In this document: positions 9,125 to 17,471 of the stretch, in pieces
How positions within the stretch are numbered: position 1 is the stretch's first letter
How the letters are laid out: the number at the start of each line of letters is the position of its first letter
Assembly: GCF_025917685.1 (NCBI RefSeq)
Contig: NZ_CP089518.1
Location: 374,501 to 438,500 of the forward strand
Direction of reading: 5' to 3'
Origin: Bacillus cereus
Lineage (GTDB): Bacteria; Bacillota; Bacilli; Bacillales; Bacillaceae_G
Length of the DNA stretch: 64,000 nucleotides
The notes under the pieces: generated by a model
Database searches by the model: none
The model's input: the letters and a program-made list of their open reading frames with translations, nothing else
What the model was told of the DNA's origin: nothing
Position numbers and translations under genes: made by a program

Positions 9125-10132
9125 TTACGCTTTCTTAAGCAACAAATACATAAAGTAAGGTGCACCAATTAAGGCGACGACAATGCCTGCTGGAATACCG
9201 CTAGGTTCGACGATGTTTCGTCCAATTGTGTCTGCTAGTAGTAATAGCCATCCGCCTATTAAAACGGCGATTGGCATGAATATTTGATGTCTTGGTCCGA
9301 CTAAAGATTTTGCGATGTGAGGAGCCATTAGTCCAATAAAGCTAATTCCTCCTGTTACGGAAACTGCTGCAGCTGCAAGCGCAACGGCTGCAATTAATAA
9401 GTATCTTCGTTCTTTTTCAATTTCAATGCCGACACCAATTGCGACAGGTTCGTTTAATGCTAGAATGTTTAATCGATTTGCTTTATAGAAAACAAATGGG
9501 ATTAATACGATTAACCATGGAAGCATTGCGTAAACGAAGATCCAATCATCTCCCCAAATGTTTCCGGCTATCCATTTTGCAATAAAGTCGACTTTCATAC
9601 GATCTGCTGATGAAATAAGAACAATCATTGCTCCAGATAGTGCAAATGAAAATCCGATACCGGTTAATGTTAATCGTATTGGCTGAAGTCCTGTGGATTT
9701 GCTATATGAAAATACGTAAATTAGAACAGCGGTAAGGAAAGCACCGATAAACCCAACGACTGGTAGTAAGTAAAGAAACGAACCAACGTCAATTGGAAAA
9801 TATAAAAAGAAGATGGAAACTGCAACACCAGCTCCAGCGTTGATTCCAAGAATACCAGGTTCAGCTAAATCGTTACGTGTAATACCTTGCAGGATAGCAC
9901 CAGATAAAGCGAGCGCCATACCAGCTAATAATGTAATGACAATTCTAGGTAGTCGTAAAGAATATAAAACAAACTCCTCTTTAAATGTACCTTGTCCCAT
10001 TAGTGTTGGGAGTAATCGATCATAAGATAAAGATGCTGAACCGAGCCCCATTCCAACTACAATGGTTGTAATGGTCAGTATAAGTAAAGCGAGTATGATA
10101 ATACGTTGTTTTCTTAGAATAGATTGCATCAT
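9125..10132 (-). CDS. Iron-siderophore ABC transporter permease (FecCD family), second subunit
   Basis: A 335-residue inner-membrane permease of the FecCD/BtuC family with about nine or ten hydrophobic helices. Hallmark sequences are RLPRIVITLLAGMALALSGAILQG near residues 50-73, NDLAEPGILGINAGAG after it, and the ATPase-contact segment GGISFIGLMAPHIAKSLVGP near 264. It overlaps the upstream permease by 4 bases (ATGA), showing tight coupling, and the two probably form a heterodimer. No ATPase gene is in the operon, so an ATPase encoded elsewhere (YusV/FhuC type) must drive it. Confidence 0.9.
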   Translation of the reverse strand: MMQSILRKQRIIILALLILTITTIVVGMGLGSASLSYDRLLPTLMGQGTFKEEFVLYSLRLPRIVITLLAGMALALSGAILQGITRNDLAEPGILGINAGAGVAVSIFFLYFPIDVGSFLYLLPVVGFIGAFLTAVLIYVFSYSKSTGLQPIRLTLTGIGFSFALSGAMIVLISSADRMKVDFIAKWIAGNIWGDDWIFVYAMLPWLIVLIPFVFYKANRLNILALNEPVAIGVGIEIEKERRYLLIAAVALAAAAVSVTGGISFIGLMAPHIAKSLVGPRHQIFMPIAVLIGGWLLLLADTIGRNIVEPSGIPAGIVVALIGAPYFMYLLLKKA

Positions 10133-11169
10133 GAGAAAGTTCTTCCTCCTTTACGAACGATAAATAGGAAGACCGGTAATCCTACAATAGCGACAATTGC
10201 AGCAACTGGCGTTTCGTACGGAGCGTTAATTGTACGCCCAATTGTATCTGCGAGTAGCATAAAGGACGCACCAGCGATTGCTGACATCGGTATGACAAAA
10301 CGATAGTCTGGTCCAACGATTGGACGAACCATATGAGGTATCATTAAGCCGATAAATGCCATGTTTCCGACAAGCGCTACGGAAGCACCTGCAAGCAAGA
10401 TAATAATGATAAACAAAATTGTTTTAATAACAATAATTTTTTGACCGAGTCCAACAGCAACTTCTTCACTGAAACTAAGGACTGTCAATTTCCTTGCAAG
10501 TAAGATAGCGAGAAATATACTTATTGAAATAACCGGAATAATAATTTTTAATTGGCTCCAAGTAGTTCCAATTACGCCTCCAGCCGTCCAAAGTGATACA
10601 TCTTGTGAAATTTTAAAGTAAATGCCAACACCTTCTGAGATTGCAAGTAGAAACGCTGAAACTGCAGCACCTGCTAATACAATTCGAAGAGGGGAAAGTC
10701 CACCTTTTTTCACCATGCCAATTCCAAATACCATAATTGCTCCTACCGCAGCCCCGATAAAACAAGCTAATGTTAAGTACAGATAGCTTATGGAAGGGTT
10801 GAAAGCAAGTGTTAGTGCAAGTGCAGCATTTGCGCCACCAGTTAAGCCTAGTAATCCAGGATCAGCAAGTGGATTTCGAGTTAATCCTTGCATAATTGCC
10901 CCAGAAACGGCAAGTCCAGCTCCGACAAATATGGCAGCAACTTCACGTGGCAAACGTATTTCGCGAATAATAGATATTTTGTCTCCTTTAGCGGAGGAAG
11001 TGAGTGCTAACCATACGTCTTTTATAGAAGTATCTGCAGCACCTAATACCATTGCAACCATAAAAATAAGAAAGAATGCAATTATGCTCAAAATTAGTTT
11101 GTATGTAAAAGCCATGGAACGTGGATTGTTGTGATCTTTCGTCATTTGTTTCACATCTTTTCTTTTCAT
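10129..11169 (-). CDS. Iron-siderophore ABC transporter permease (FecCD family), first subunit
   Basis: A 346-residue FecCD-family permease. Family signatures include IREIRLPREVAAIFVGAGLA near residue 66, TRNPLADPGLLGLTGGANAA, and the coupling segment NMAFIGLMIPHMVRPIVGP. The start gives MKRKDVKQMTKDHNN; a second in-frame ATG 8 codons on is possible. It is preceded by the binding-protein gene, with a 13-bp hairpin between them, and overlaps the next permease by 4 bases. Its likely role is ferric hydroxamate-type siderophore import through the membrane. Confidence 0.9.
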   Translation of the reverse strand: MKRKDVKQMTKDHNNPRSMAFTYKLILSIIAFFLIFMVAMVLGAADTSIKDVWLALTSSAKGDKISIIREIRLPREVAAIFVGAGLAVSGAIMQGLTRNPLADPGLLGLTGGANAALALTLAFNPSISYLYLTLACFIGAAVGAIMVFGIGMVKKGGLSPLRIVLAGAAVSAFLLAISEGVGIYFKISQDVSLWTAGGVIGTTWSQLKIIIPVISISIFLAILLARKLTVLSFSEEVAVGLGQKIIVIKTILFIIIILLAGASVALVGNMAFIGLMIPHMVRPIVGPDYRFVIPMSAIAGASFMLLADTIGRTINAPYETPVAAIVAIVGLPVFLFIVRKGGRTFS

Positions 11170-11181
11170 AGAATAAAGGAA

Positions 11182-11208
11182 GAGGAATTCTTAAATTAAG
11201 AATTCCTC
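11182..11208 (-). promoter_or_regulatory. Intercistronic hairpin between binding protein and permeases
   Basis: A perfect 13-bp inverted repeat (11182-11194 with 11196-11208) with no T run lies in the 48-base gap. It looks like an RNA-stabilising or partially terminating stem that leaves more binding-protein message than permease message. Confidence 0.5.
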
Positions 11209-11217
11209 ATGTTTGTA

Positions 11218-12135
11218 TTATTGACCAAGAAAGCTCTTCTTGAAGAAGTCTAGTTGGAAATCTAATGTAAGTGGATCATTGAAATAGAATTCCATCATGT
11301 TTGCTTCATATACACGATTATTTTTTACTGCTGGAATGTTTTTATATGATTCTGTCTCTTGGAATGAGTTATCAGTATCTTTATTTTTACTTACGATTAA
11401 GTAATCACCAGCAAACTCAGGTAATACCTCAGTAGATAATGCGTAGTAACCTTCTTTTAATGCTTTTTCTTTTACTTTTTCAGGCATTTTTAATTTCATT
11501 TCTTGGTAAAGAATTTCTGTTCCACGGCCCCAGTTTTCGCCGTATACGTAAAGCTGTTTGTTGAAGTTTTCAACAACAGAAACTGTTGCATCTTCACCAA
11601 TCTTCGCTTTAATGTCTTTTCCAGCTGTTTGTGCGCGTTTCTTGAAATCATCAACCCAAGTTTTTGCTTCTTTTTCTTTATTTAATAATTTACCGATTTC
11701 TAAGTGTTGTGTTAAGTAATCAACTTTTCCGTAAGTGTATGTTACAGTAGGAGCGATTTTCTTTAATTTATCAACATTTTTAATATTGGATAAACCAATG
11801 ATTAAATCTGGATTTAATTCTGCAATCTTTTCAACATTCTCATCTGATACTTCCGCAACATTTTTAAGCTTGCTATCGAAACGTGGGTTTTGTTTAGACC
11901 ATGAATCTACCCCAACAAGATTTACACCTAATGACATTACGTTACCAGCGAATGATGATAGGACAACAACACGTTGTGGATTTGCTGGAACTTCAACTTT
12001 ACCATTTTCAGATTGGTATGTAATTGTTTCTGATTTCTTACCTTTTGCGTCGTTCTTCTTGTCTGTTGAACCATTGCTACAAGCACTCATAACAAGGACG
12101 AACAGAACTGTTAGTGAAATAAATAATTTTTTCAT
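11218..12135 (-). CDS. Siderophore-binding lipoprotein (FhuD/YxeB-like)
   Basis: A 305-residue surface lipoprotein. The signal peptide MKKLFISLTVLFVLVMSAC ends in a lipobox with the modified cysteine at residue 19. The mature part is a class III periplasmic-binding protein: the N-lobe starts with NPQRVVVLSSFAGNVMSLG and contains LVGVDSWSKQNPRF, a pattern like Bacillus and Staphylococcus hydroxamate-siderophore receptors; the long connecting helix lies near KEAKTWVDDFKKRAQ. It captures Fe3+-siderophore at the membrane and hands it to the two permeases. Ligand identity is inferred. A Fur-box promoter lies about 205 bases upstream. Confidence 0.87.
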   Translation of the reverse strand: MKKLFISLTVLFVLVMSACSNGSTDKKNDAKGKKSETITYQSENGKVEVPANPQRVVVLSSFAGNVMSLGVNLVGVDSWSKQNPRFDSKLKNVAEVSDENVEKIAELNPDLIIGLSNIKNVDKLKKIAPTVTYTYGKVDYLTQHLEIGKLLNKEKEAKTWVDDFKKRAQTAGKDIKAKIGEDATVSVVENFNKQLYVYGENWGRGTEILYQEMKLKMPEKVKEKALKEGYYALSTEVLPEFAGDYLIVSKNKDTDNSFQETESYKNIPAVKNNRVYEANMMEFYFNDPLTLDFQLDFFKKSFLGQ

Positions 12136-12313
12136 CGTCTTTCTCCTTTTGATAGATGATATGTGATATACAATAAATTGTTTAGCTTTGATCTTTTGAA
12201 AAAGTGGTAATACAAAGGTCGTATTAACAATCTTGAACTTGAGATTTTACCATATAGTATTCACCATAGTAATAGAAGAAGATGTAATCTCACAGTTACT
12301 AATAATTAACATA

Positions 12314-12375
12314 TTGATAATGATTATCAATATTGATTCTTTAAATAATATAATTTTATATAGGTGTATTGTCAA
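12314..12375 (-). promoter_or_regulatory. Fur-controlled promoter of the siderophore operon
   Basis: On the minus strand there is a -35 TTGACA (12370-12375), a 17-base spacer and a -10 TATATT (12347-12352). Just past the expected start lies the perfect Fur 7-1-7 palindrome TTGATAATGATTATCAA (12314-12330). The message would carry a 5' leader of roughly 200 bases, in which I see no named RNA element. Confidence 0.8.
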
Positions 12376-12387
12376 TAGTAATTTTGA

Positions 12388-12436
12388 TTGTAAATTTCTT
12401 AAAAACAAGTTATATTTTATTGAGAATGATAATCAA
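12388..12436 (+). promoter_or_regulatory. Fur-controlled promoter of the ferredoxin-NADP reductase gene
   Basis: TTGTAA (12388-12393), a 17-base spacer and TATATT (12411-12416) are followed at the start point by TGAGAATGATAATCA (12421-12435), a Fur 7-1-7 site with two mismatches. This is separate from the perfect Fur box about 100 bases to the left that serves the divergent operon. Confidence 0.7.
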
Positions 12437-12463
12437 TTGTTAATAGCTGAGGAGTGGGCACGA

Positions 12464-13513
12464 ATGAATCGAGAAGAATTATTTGATGTAACTGTGATAG
12501 GTGGAGGACCTGCAGGGCTTTATTCGGCTTTTTATAGTGGACTAAGAGAGATGAAAACGAAAATAATAGAATTTCAACCACAGTTAGGTGGTAAAATACA
12601 TGTTTATCCGGAGAAAATGATCTGGGATATTGGCGGGTTATTACCGGTTACTGGCGAGAAATTAATCGAGCAACTTGTACAGCAAGGATTAACATTTCAG
12701 CCTGAAGTTGTATTGAATACAAAAATAGAATCAATTATTCGTAATGAAGATGGTATTTTTACGTTGAAAACAAGCAATGGAGAAGAACATTTTTCAAAAA
12801 CAGTGATCGTCGCAACTGGGAGTGGTATATTGAATCCACAAAAGTTGTCAATTGAAGGTGCGGAGAGATTCGAAGTCTCGAATTTAAATTATACAGTTAA
12901 ATCGTTAAAACGTTTCAAAGATAAAACGGTAATTATTTCAGGTGGAGGGAACTCTGCAATTGATTGGGCGAATGAATTAGAACCAATCGCGAAAAAAGTT
13001 TATTTAACATATAGAAAAGAAGAATTATCTGGTCACGAGGCACAAGTCAAACAACTTATGAATAGTTCAGCAGAATGTTTCTTTAATACATCGATTACAA
13101 AATTAATTGCTGGTGATAACCATGAAACGATTGAATATGTAGAATTAACAAATCATGAAACGGGAGAGGTTTCTCAGTTATCTATCGATGAAGTTATTAT
13201 TAATCATGGATATGAACGTGACATTACATTATTGGAAAATAGTGAGCTAGATGTCGCAATTGTAGATAATTACTTTATTGCAGGGAATGCAAATAGTGAA
13301 TCCTCGGTAGACGGATTATATGCTGCTGGAGATATTTTAAAGCATGACGGAAAATTACATTTAATTGCAGGGGCATTCCAAGATGCTGGAAATGCTGTGA
13401 ATAAAGCGAAACAATTTATTCAACCAGATGCAAGTGAGTATGGTATGGTTTCTTCTCATAATGAGGTATTTAAGAAGAGAAATCGAGAATTGATTAAGCA
13501 GATGATGAAATAA
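12464..13513 (+). CDS. Ferredoxin/flavodoxin-NADP+ reductase (thioredoxin-reductase-like, YcgT type)
   Basis: A 349-residue FAD/NADPH oxidoreductase. The FAD-binding VIGGGPAGLYSAFY lies near residues 11-24, the NADPH-binding IISGGGNSAIDWA near 160, and the GLYAAGDI FAD contact near 286. There is no CxxC pair, which separates it from thioredoxin reductases and fits the Bacillus YcgT/YumC-type ferredoxin-NADP reductases. The ATG at 12464 follows GAGGAGTG; an upstream in-frame ATG would lie within the promoter and Fur box. Fur control and divergence from a siderophore importer suggest that it supplies electrons for iron release or for flavodoxin under iron limitation; this is inference. Confidence 0.87.
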   Translation: MNREELFDVTVIGGGPAGLYSAFYSGLREMKTKIIEFQPQLGGKIHVYPEKMIWDIGGLLPVTGEKLIEQLVQQGLTFQPEVVLNTKIESIIRNEDGIFTLKTSNGEEHFSKTVIVATGSGILNPQKLSIEGAERFEVSNLNYTVKSLKRFKDKTVIISGGGNSAIDWANELEPIAKKVYLTYRKEELSGHEAQVKQLMNSSAECFFNTSITKLIAGDNHETIEYVELTNHETGEVSQLSIDEVIINHGYERDITLLENSELDVAIVDNYFIAGNANSESSVDGLYAAGDILKHDGKLHLIAGAFQDAGNAVNKAKQFIQPDASEYGMVSSHNEVFKKRNRELIKQMMK

Positions 13514-13516
13514 TAA

Positions 13517-13672
13517 GGTGAACTTTAATCAGCGGGGGATCCATCCCCCCACTGATTATTAGCCATCATCAATCGGGCTTTTACGGGCAGCCCGACTCCC
13601 ACCTAACTCCCTCGCATTCGCTGGATTTTGAGATGGGAGTCTTACTGCCCACAAATAGCGGGATAAAGGAAC
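13517..13672 (+). repeat. bcr-like dispersed intergenic repeat, copy 1
   Basis: The sequence starts GTGAACTTTAATCAG, forms a C/G-rich hairpin (GGGGGATCCATCCCCC), then reads CTGATTATTAGCC, a GGGC-TTTTACGGGCAGCCC hairpin, and a larger stem GACTCCCA...TGGGAGTC ending in TACTGCCC. The copy at 20470-20569 (opposite strand) shares the order and most of the first 90 bases. This structure and wording are like the bcr repeats of the B. cereus group. It separates the reductase stop codon from its terminator at 13679. Together they fill the 325-base gap to the next gene. Confidence 0.65.
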
Positions 13673-13678
13673 AAGTAT

Positions 13679-13728
13679 ACCCCCATTCACTTCTCTATTC
13701 GTATGGACGAGAGAGGTAAATGGGGGTT
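13679..13728 (+). terminator. Terminator downstream of the ferredoxin-NADP reductase gene
   Basis: A long stem pairs ACCCCCATT-ACTTCTCT (13679-13696) with AGAGAGGT-AATGGGGGT (13710-13727) and is followed by TTTT. It lies beyond the repeat copy and probably once followed the gene directly. Confidence 0.6.
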
Positions 13729-13838
13729 TTCCTGTTTATTATATCTGCAATCATTATCATGACACCGGTTTCATTAGTTCATGTGACATGAACGTTTTAT
13801 TTGTAATCTCTCTAGAAAACAATGAATCTAGGTTTGGT

Positions 13839-14207
13839 TTATGCTGTCCCTTTTGCCTGTTCATTCGGAAATGGCATATTTAGTATAGAAGCAATGTATT
13901 GTTTTCCATGTTTTCGAGCTAGTGATTCTAATATTTGGCGAACGCGTTTTGTAAGATGGCCTTGTTTTTTTATAGCTTCACAATATGCATCATAGAAAAC
14001 GTATTTCGCCCAAAGGAAATCATCTTGTTGGAATAAGAAATGATTTTTGTACCATTCGCCAATTGTATGATAGCAATTGCTTTCATGTACTGCTGCACTT
14101 TGTGAAAGAATACGATCGGATAAAGACTTAGATAGATGAGAAATTGTGTTCTCTGTTTCAACTCGTAATGTTTTTTCTAACATTGTAATGATGTGACGAG
14201 TAGCCAT
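13839..14207 (-). CDS. Uncharacterised 122-residue protein
   Basis: A small, probably cytoplasmic and largely helical protein with no signal peptide or membrane segment. It has several histidines and aromatic residues (NCYHTIGEWYKNHFLF, WAKYVFYDAYCEAI). I do not recognise a family. A good ribosome site (AAGGAG, 9 bases before ATG) and a normal codon pattern support it as a real gene. It diverges from the small HTH gene at 14400 across about 190 AT-rich bases that hold their promoters. Confidence 0.6.
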   Translation of the reverse strand: MATRHIITMLEKTLRVETENTISHLSKSLSDRILSQSAAVHESNCYHTIGEWYKNHFLFQQDDFLWAKYVFYDAYCEAIKKQGHLTKRVRQILESLARKHGKQYIASILNMPFPNEQAKGTA

Positions 14208-14399
14208 ATGTTAACTCTCCTTTGTGTAAATGGGTAATACCATTCTATATTTTTAAAAAATACTTACTATATTATTATACAATATATGGAATGCATCTAC
14301 CTGCTTTTTAATTTGTATTTACAAAATCTTTTTTATTTGTTTACAAAAATAAAGTAAGATACAGTATATATATGAAAAAACTATAAAGGAATGAACACA

Positions 14400-14630
14400 T
14401 TGTATATAACGATAGAAGAGGCTGCGGAATATTTGAATTTACCCAAATCGTATGTTGAAGATTTAATTCAGCAAAAGAAAGTTCGTGCACTGTTTGATGG
14501 AGAGCAATATTTATTAAACAAGGAACAGTTTAATACACATTTAGAACAAATGGAGAAATATAAGCAATTAGTGGAAGAAATATTAAATGAGCCAATTCCG
14601 GAAGATATGGATGTTAAAGACGAAGATTAA
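14400..14630 (+). CDS. Small helix-turn-helix protein of the excisionase/MerR-like type
   Basis: About 76 residues. YITIEEAAEYLNLPKSYVEDLIQQ near the start is the winged-HTH pattern of excisionase-family (HTH_17) proteins, followed by KVRALFDGEQYLLNKEQF, the wing. The C-terminal 30 residues are acidic (EPIPEDMDVKDED). I chose the TTG at 14400, 9 bases after AAAGGA; the ATG at 14391 touches that site. There is no integrase nearby, so it is more likely a small DNA-binding regulator than a phage excisionase. A strong terminator follows. Confidence 0.7.
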   Translation: MYITIEEAAEYLNLPKSYVEDLIQQKKVRALFDGEQYLLNKEQFNTHLEQMEKYKQLVEEILNEPIPEDMDVKDED

Positions 14631-14637
14631 ATTTATG

Positions 14638-14690
14638 AAAATCCCCCGTATTAAGATATGCAGAAATGTATCTTAATACGGGGGATTTTT
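14638..14690 (+). terminator. Strong terminator of the small HTH gene
   Basis: A perfect stem of about 21 bp (14638-14658 with 14669-14689) with a 10-base loop is followed by TTTTTG. Confidence 0.9.
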
Positions 14691-14878
14691 GTATGAAGAT
14701 ATGAAAAAATCACCCAAAATCCTAGAGTTAATTTAAGGGAAAGAAGATTTTATAGGGATTCGTACTATTAGTTAAAAGCATATTTTTTCATAGCGGGGAC
14801 AAACATAGCGAACATAACCTGTACAGATACATGTACTATCAGTGCAAAAGCTTATAAATTAATGGAAGGGGTTTTCTC

Positions 14879-15463
14879 GTGAGTTTATTTCATTGTGATT
14901 TTTTGCAAGATTTAATTGGATCTTATGTAAGAGTAAACAGAGGTGGACCAGAATCTCAAAAAGGGACAATAGTATCAGTATATTATGAGGAAGTTTTAAT
15001 TTTAGGGAAAAACTTCAACATGGAAGTTGGTTTTCTTTATCGAATTAATGAGTATACAACAGATTTAATTAGACAGAACTTAGATAATGTAGAAGATTTA
15101 TGGAACTGGAATCGTAAAGTATTCAATCCAGCGGAAGAAGAGATTGCAGGAGAAGGTCTAGTCGGTGTGTTACTCGTTTATGAAAATAACGAGACATACA
15201 TGTATAATGTAATGAATAGTAGCCAAGTTTTTCAAAAATATAAAACAAATGCGACATACTTCCAAGTAGGGTGTGGAATTTATGCAGGCTTGTGTAGTTT
15301 ATTGTTAGATACTTTTGGACAAGGCGCCTATTATGTTGAAGAATTATTATTAAATACTGAAAGTAAGTATGGGGAATATTTAAATTTATATATGAAGGAT
15401 ATTGTAGTAGGACATAATAATTTTACAGATGGATTGCTACACGATAGGGTAAGGTGGATATAA
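14879..15463 (+). CDS. Uncharacterised 194-residue protein (weak DUF2642/coat-like N-terminus)
   Basis: A GTG-start gene with GGAAGGGG about 8 bases upstream. Residues 9-45 (LIGSYVRVNRGGPESQKGT...VLIL) resemble the beta-rich module of DUF2642-type spore proteins, in which a short G-T-V turn precedes hydrophobic strands. The rest, with FQVGCGIYAGLCSLLLDTFG near residue 140, is not known to me. No signal peptide is seen. A spore-related role is only a guess. The 190 bases before it contain no other gene. Confidence 0.55.
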   Translation: MSLFHCDFLQDLIGSYVRVNRGGPESQKGTIVSVYYEEVLILGKNFNMEVGFLYRINEYTTDLIRQNLDNVEDLWNWNRKVFNPAEEEIAGEGLVGVLLVYENNETYMYNVMNSSQVFQKYKTNATYFQVGCGIYAGLCSLLLDTFGQGAYYVEELLLNTESKYGEYLNLYMKDIVVGHNNFTDGLLHDRVRWI

Positions 15464-15473
15464 ATTGTGATTG

Positions 15474-15503
15474 AAAAGGAAGGAGCTGTATCTTCTTCCT
15501 TTT
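15474..15503 (+). terminator. Weak terminator-like hairpin
   Basis: A 9-bp stem AAAAGGAAG (15474-15482) with CTTCCTTTT (15495-15503) and a 12-base loop follows the 194-residue gene. The T tract is short. Confidence 0.45.
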
Positions 15504-15607
15504 AGTATTAGAAGGTTATATATTGCTCTGAAAGCAATTTCATACGTATAATTTAAGGGGATAACATGTGAAATGTCATTTTTGTATTGATCAAGAGGAG
15601 TTTTTAT

Positions 15608-16834
15608 ATGAACAAATACAAGAGCTTGATTTATGAAGAAAGAGAAGCTTTAAAAGTATTTATATTATTATTCTATATTATATTCTTTTTATATGACGCT
15701 ATATATTATTTTGTATATCCTGCTATGAACATTAATGGAACAGCGGTAGGTTGGCCAAAAGGCAGCCTTGGGATAGGCGTATATATATTTGTAATAGCAT
15801 TATTTCCTATTTCAATATATCTTCAAAAAAGAGGCTATGTATATTCTATAAAATATTTATTTTTATTTGGGTACATGTTCATTAATCTTATTAATAATTT
15901 AATGATTTATTTGCGAACGGATAGAGCTTTTGAACATGGTAGTATGGTAGAAATGTTATTAATTTTATTTGCACCAGTTTTCGTGAACAGAAAATATTTT
16001 TATTTAGTTTCCTTTAGTGTAATTGGAAAGTATGTACTTTTTACATTGATATTACAAGATTTAAAAGTTGTGATTCCGCTTGTCTTATGTATATTCTATT
16101 TCATTATTTCACATTCTTTGTTAAAACGATTTCAATCTTATGTAAGAACAGTGTTTGAAATGATGAACAATATGAAAGAGACGGAAAATTTAGCTGTAAT
16201 TGGGACAATGTCTACAACAATTGCGCATGAAATCCGAAATCCATTAACGGCTTTGAAAGGGTTTACGCAAATGCAAAAAGAAAGAAACCCTGAAGATATG
16301 ATTAGCTATGAAATAATGCTACAAGAGATTGAGAGAATCAACGGTTTTGTTAGCGAATTGATGTTATTAGGAAAACCGAAACCAACAAATTATGAATGGT
16401 GTAACATACGGGAAATCCTTTTATATGTTGTGCAGTTAATGGAAAGTTATGCGAGTCAATATAAGGTGAAAGTTTATTTGCAAGGAGATGGAAATTTACC
16501 CGTTATAAACGGTGATGATAAACAATTAAAACAAGTGTTGTTAAATATTATTAAAAACGGAATAGAATCAATGCCCGAAGGTGGGGACATTCATATTCGG
16601 GCATATGAAAAAACTAAGGGGTATTTGTGTATTTCTGTCGAGGATCAAGGTTTAGGGATAGAGAAGGAGAAGCTAGAGAAGATTGGAAAGGCTTTTTACA
16701 CAACAAAGGAGAATGGTACAGGACTTGGTTTAATGATTACATATAAAATTATTAAAGAACATCAAGGGAGTATCACCGTTCAAAGTAGTATGGGTGTGGG
16801 AACGAAGGTGGAAATTTATTTACCGACAGTGTAG
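15608..16834 (+). CDS. Membrane sensor histidine kinase (sporulation-kinase-like)
   Basis: A 408-residue kinase. The first ~180 residues hold about five or six hydrophobic helices with almost no extracellular domain. The HisKA box AHEIRNPLTALKGFTQMQ places the phospho-histidine near residue 207. The ATPase domain has the N box LLNIIKNGIESMP, G1 VEDQGLGI and G2 GTGLGLMI. This layout resembles KinB-type kinases feeding the sporulation phosphorelay. No response-regulator gene is adjacent, so it is an orphan kinase. The ATG at 15608 lies 7 bases after AAGAGGAG, better than a TTG at 15587. Confidence 0.85.
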   Translation: MNKYKSLIYEEREALKVFILLFYIIFFLYDAIYYFVYPAMNINGTAVGWPKGSLGIGVYIFVIALFPISIYLQKRGYVYSIKYLFLFGYMFINLINNLMIYLRTDRAFEHGSMVEMLLILFAPVFVNRKYFYLVSFSVIGKYVLFTLILQDLKVVIPLVLCIFYFIISHSLLKRFQSYVRTVFEMMNNMKETENLAVIGTMSTTIAHEIRNPLTALKGFTQMQKERNPEDMISYEIMLQEIERINGFVSELMLLGKPKPTNYEWCNIREILLYVVQLMESYASQYKVKVYLQGDGNLPVINGDDKQLKQVLLNIIKNGIESMPEGGDIHIRAYEKTKGYLCISVEDQGLGIEKEKLEKIGKAFYTTKENGTGLGLMITYKIIKEHQGSITVQSSMGVGTKVEIYLPTV

Positions 16835-16866
16835 AGAAACAGAAGAAAGTATTTTTCAGAAAAGTG

Positions 16867-16920
16867 TTCTTGTTGTGTAAATATAAACATTTTATAAAAT
16901 GTTTCAAGAAGGGTTTTTTT
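16867..16920 (+). terminator. Terminator after the sensor kinase gene
   Basis: A 20-base perfect palindrome (16885-16904) sits inside an outer TTCTTG/CAAGAA stem, followed by a T8 run. A further small stem near 17009-17034 (AAGGGGTGC with GCATCCTT, then T6) lies before the next gene. Confidence 0.6.
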
Positions 16921-17063
16921 TATAAAATACTTCGTTTATAATGGAGGAAAATATCGACATGAGATTGGTTGCTCATGTAGCGGTTCGGTAGTGTTATGAA
17001 AAGAAAAGAAGGGGTGCACGCGCATCCTTTTTTCTATGCGGATATTATGAAAGAGGTGGTATG

Positions 17064-17447
17064 ATGGAATTAACATTAAATTCGACTGTATGTTTACACA
17101 CGATTCAATTTCGAAAAGAGAAATTGAATTATATTGTAAAAGATACAATTACAGGAGAAACATATGAAATGCCGCCACTTTGGATTGATGCACTAGCAAT
17201 GATGCGTGACGGTTTTTTATTGGGAGAAATTGAGGAGAAATTAAAAGAAGAGTATCCGACCGAAGAAGTAAATATGGTAGCATTTACGAGGCAATTGTTA
17301 GAGCTAGAGCTGGTCGAAATGGTGGATGGAGAAGAGATAGCTTGTACAAAGAAGAAAGATAAAGATTATTTAGCTTGGTTACGCCCAAGAGTGGAACAAT
17401 TCTTTTTAAACTTAAATAAAAAATATAAAAGCAAAGGTCAAAAATGA
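17064..17447 (+). CDS. Uncharacterised protein with a PqqD-like fold
   Basis: About 127 residues. The central segment PLWIDALAMMRDGFLLGEIE through LLELELVEMVDG has the spacing of PqqD-like winged-helix peptide-binding domains: a helix ending in DG, then EI--KLKEEYP, then a helix ending in a short hydrophobic strand. No radical-SAM or precursor-peptide gene lies nearby. The C-terminus is basic (NKKYKSKGQK). I chose the second of two tandem ATGs because it is about 5 bases from GAGGTG. Function is unknown; the fold assignment is by pattern only. Confidence 0.6.
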   Translation: MELTLNSTVCLHTIQFRKEKLNYIVKDTITGETYEMPPLWIDALAMMRDGFLLGEIEEKLKEEYPTEEVNMVAFTRQLLELELVEMVDGEEIACTKKKDKDYLAWLRPRVEQFFLNLNKKYKSKGQK

Positions 17448-17462
17448 TCTTTGCTTTTTTTG
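17427..17462. terminator. Terminator shared by the PqqD-like gene and the cyclase-family gene
   Basis: Stem AAAAGCAAAGGTC (17427-17439) pairs with GATCTTTGCTTTT (17446-17458), one G-T pair, followed by Ts. It overlaps the stop codon of the plus-strand gene and lies between convergent genes. Confidence 0.7.
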
Positions 17463-17471
17463 TAGGCGTGT

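Noticed and set aside
14391..14630. Phage or mobile-element excisionase
   Set aside because: The HTH pattern fits, but there is no integrase, attachment site or phage gene in the window.
17000..17040. Small RNA gene in the kinase/PqqD-like gap
   Set aside because: Only a simple hairpin is seen, with no independent promoter.
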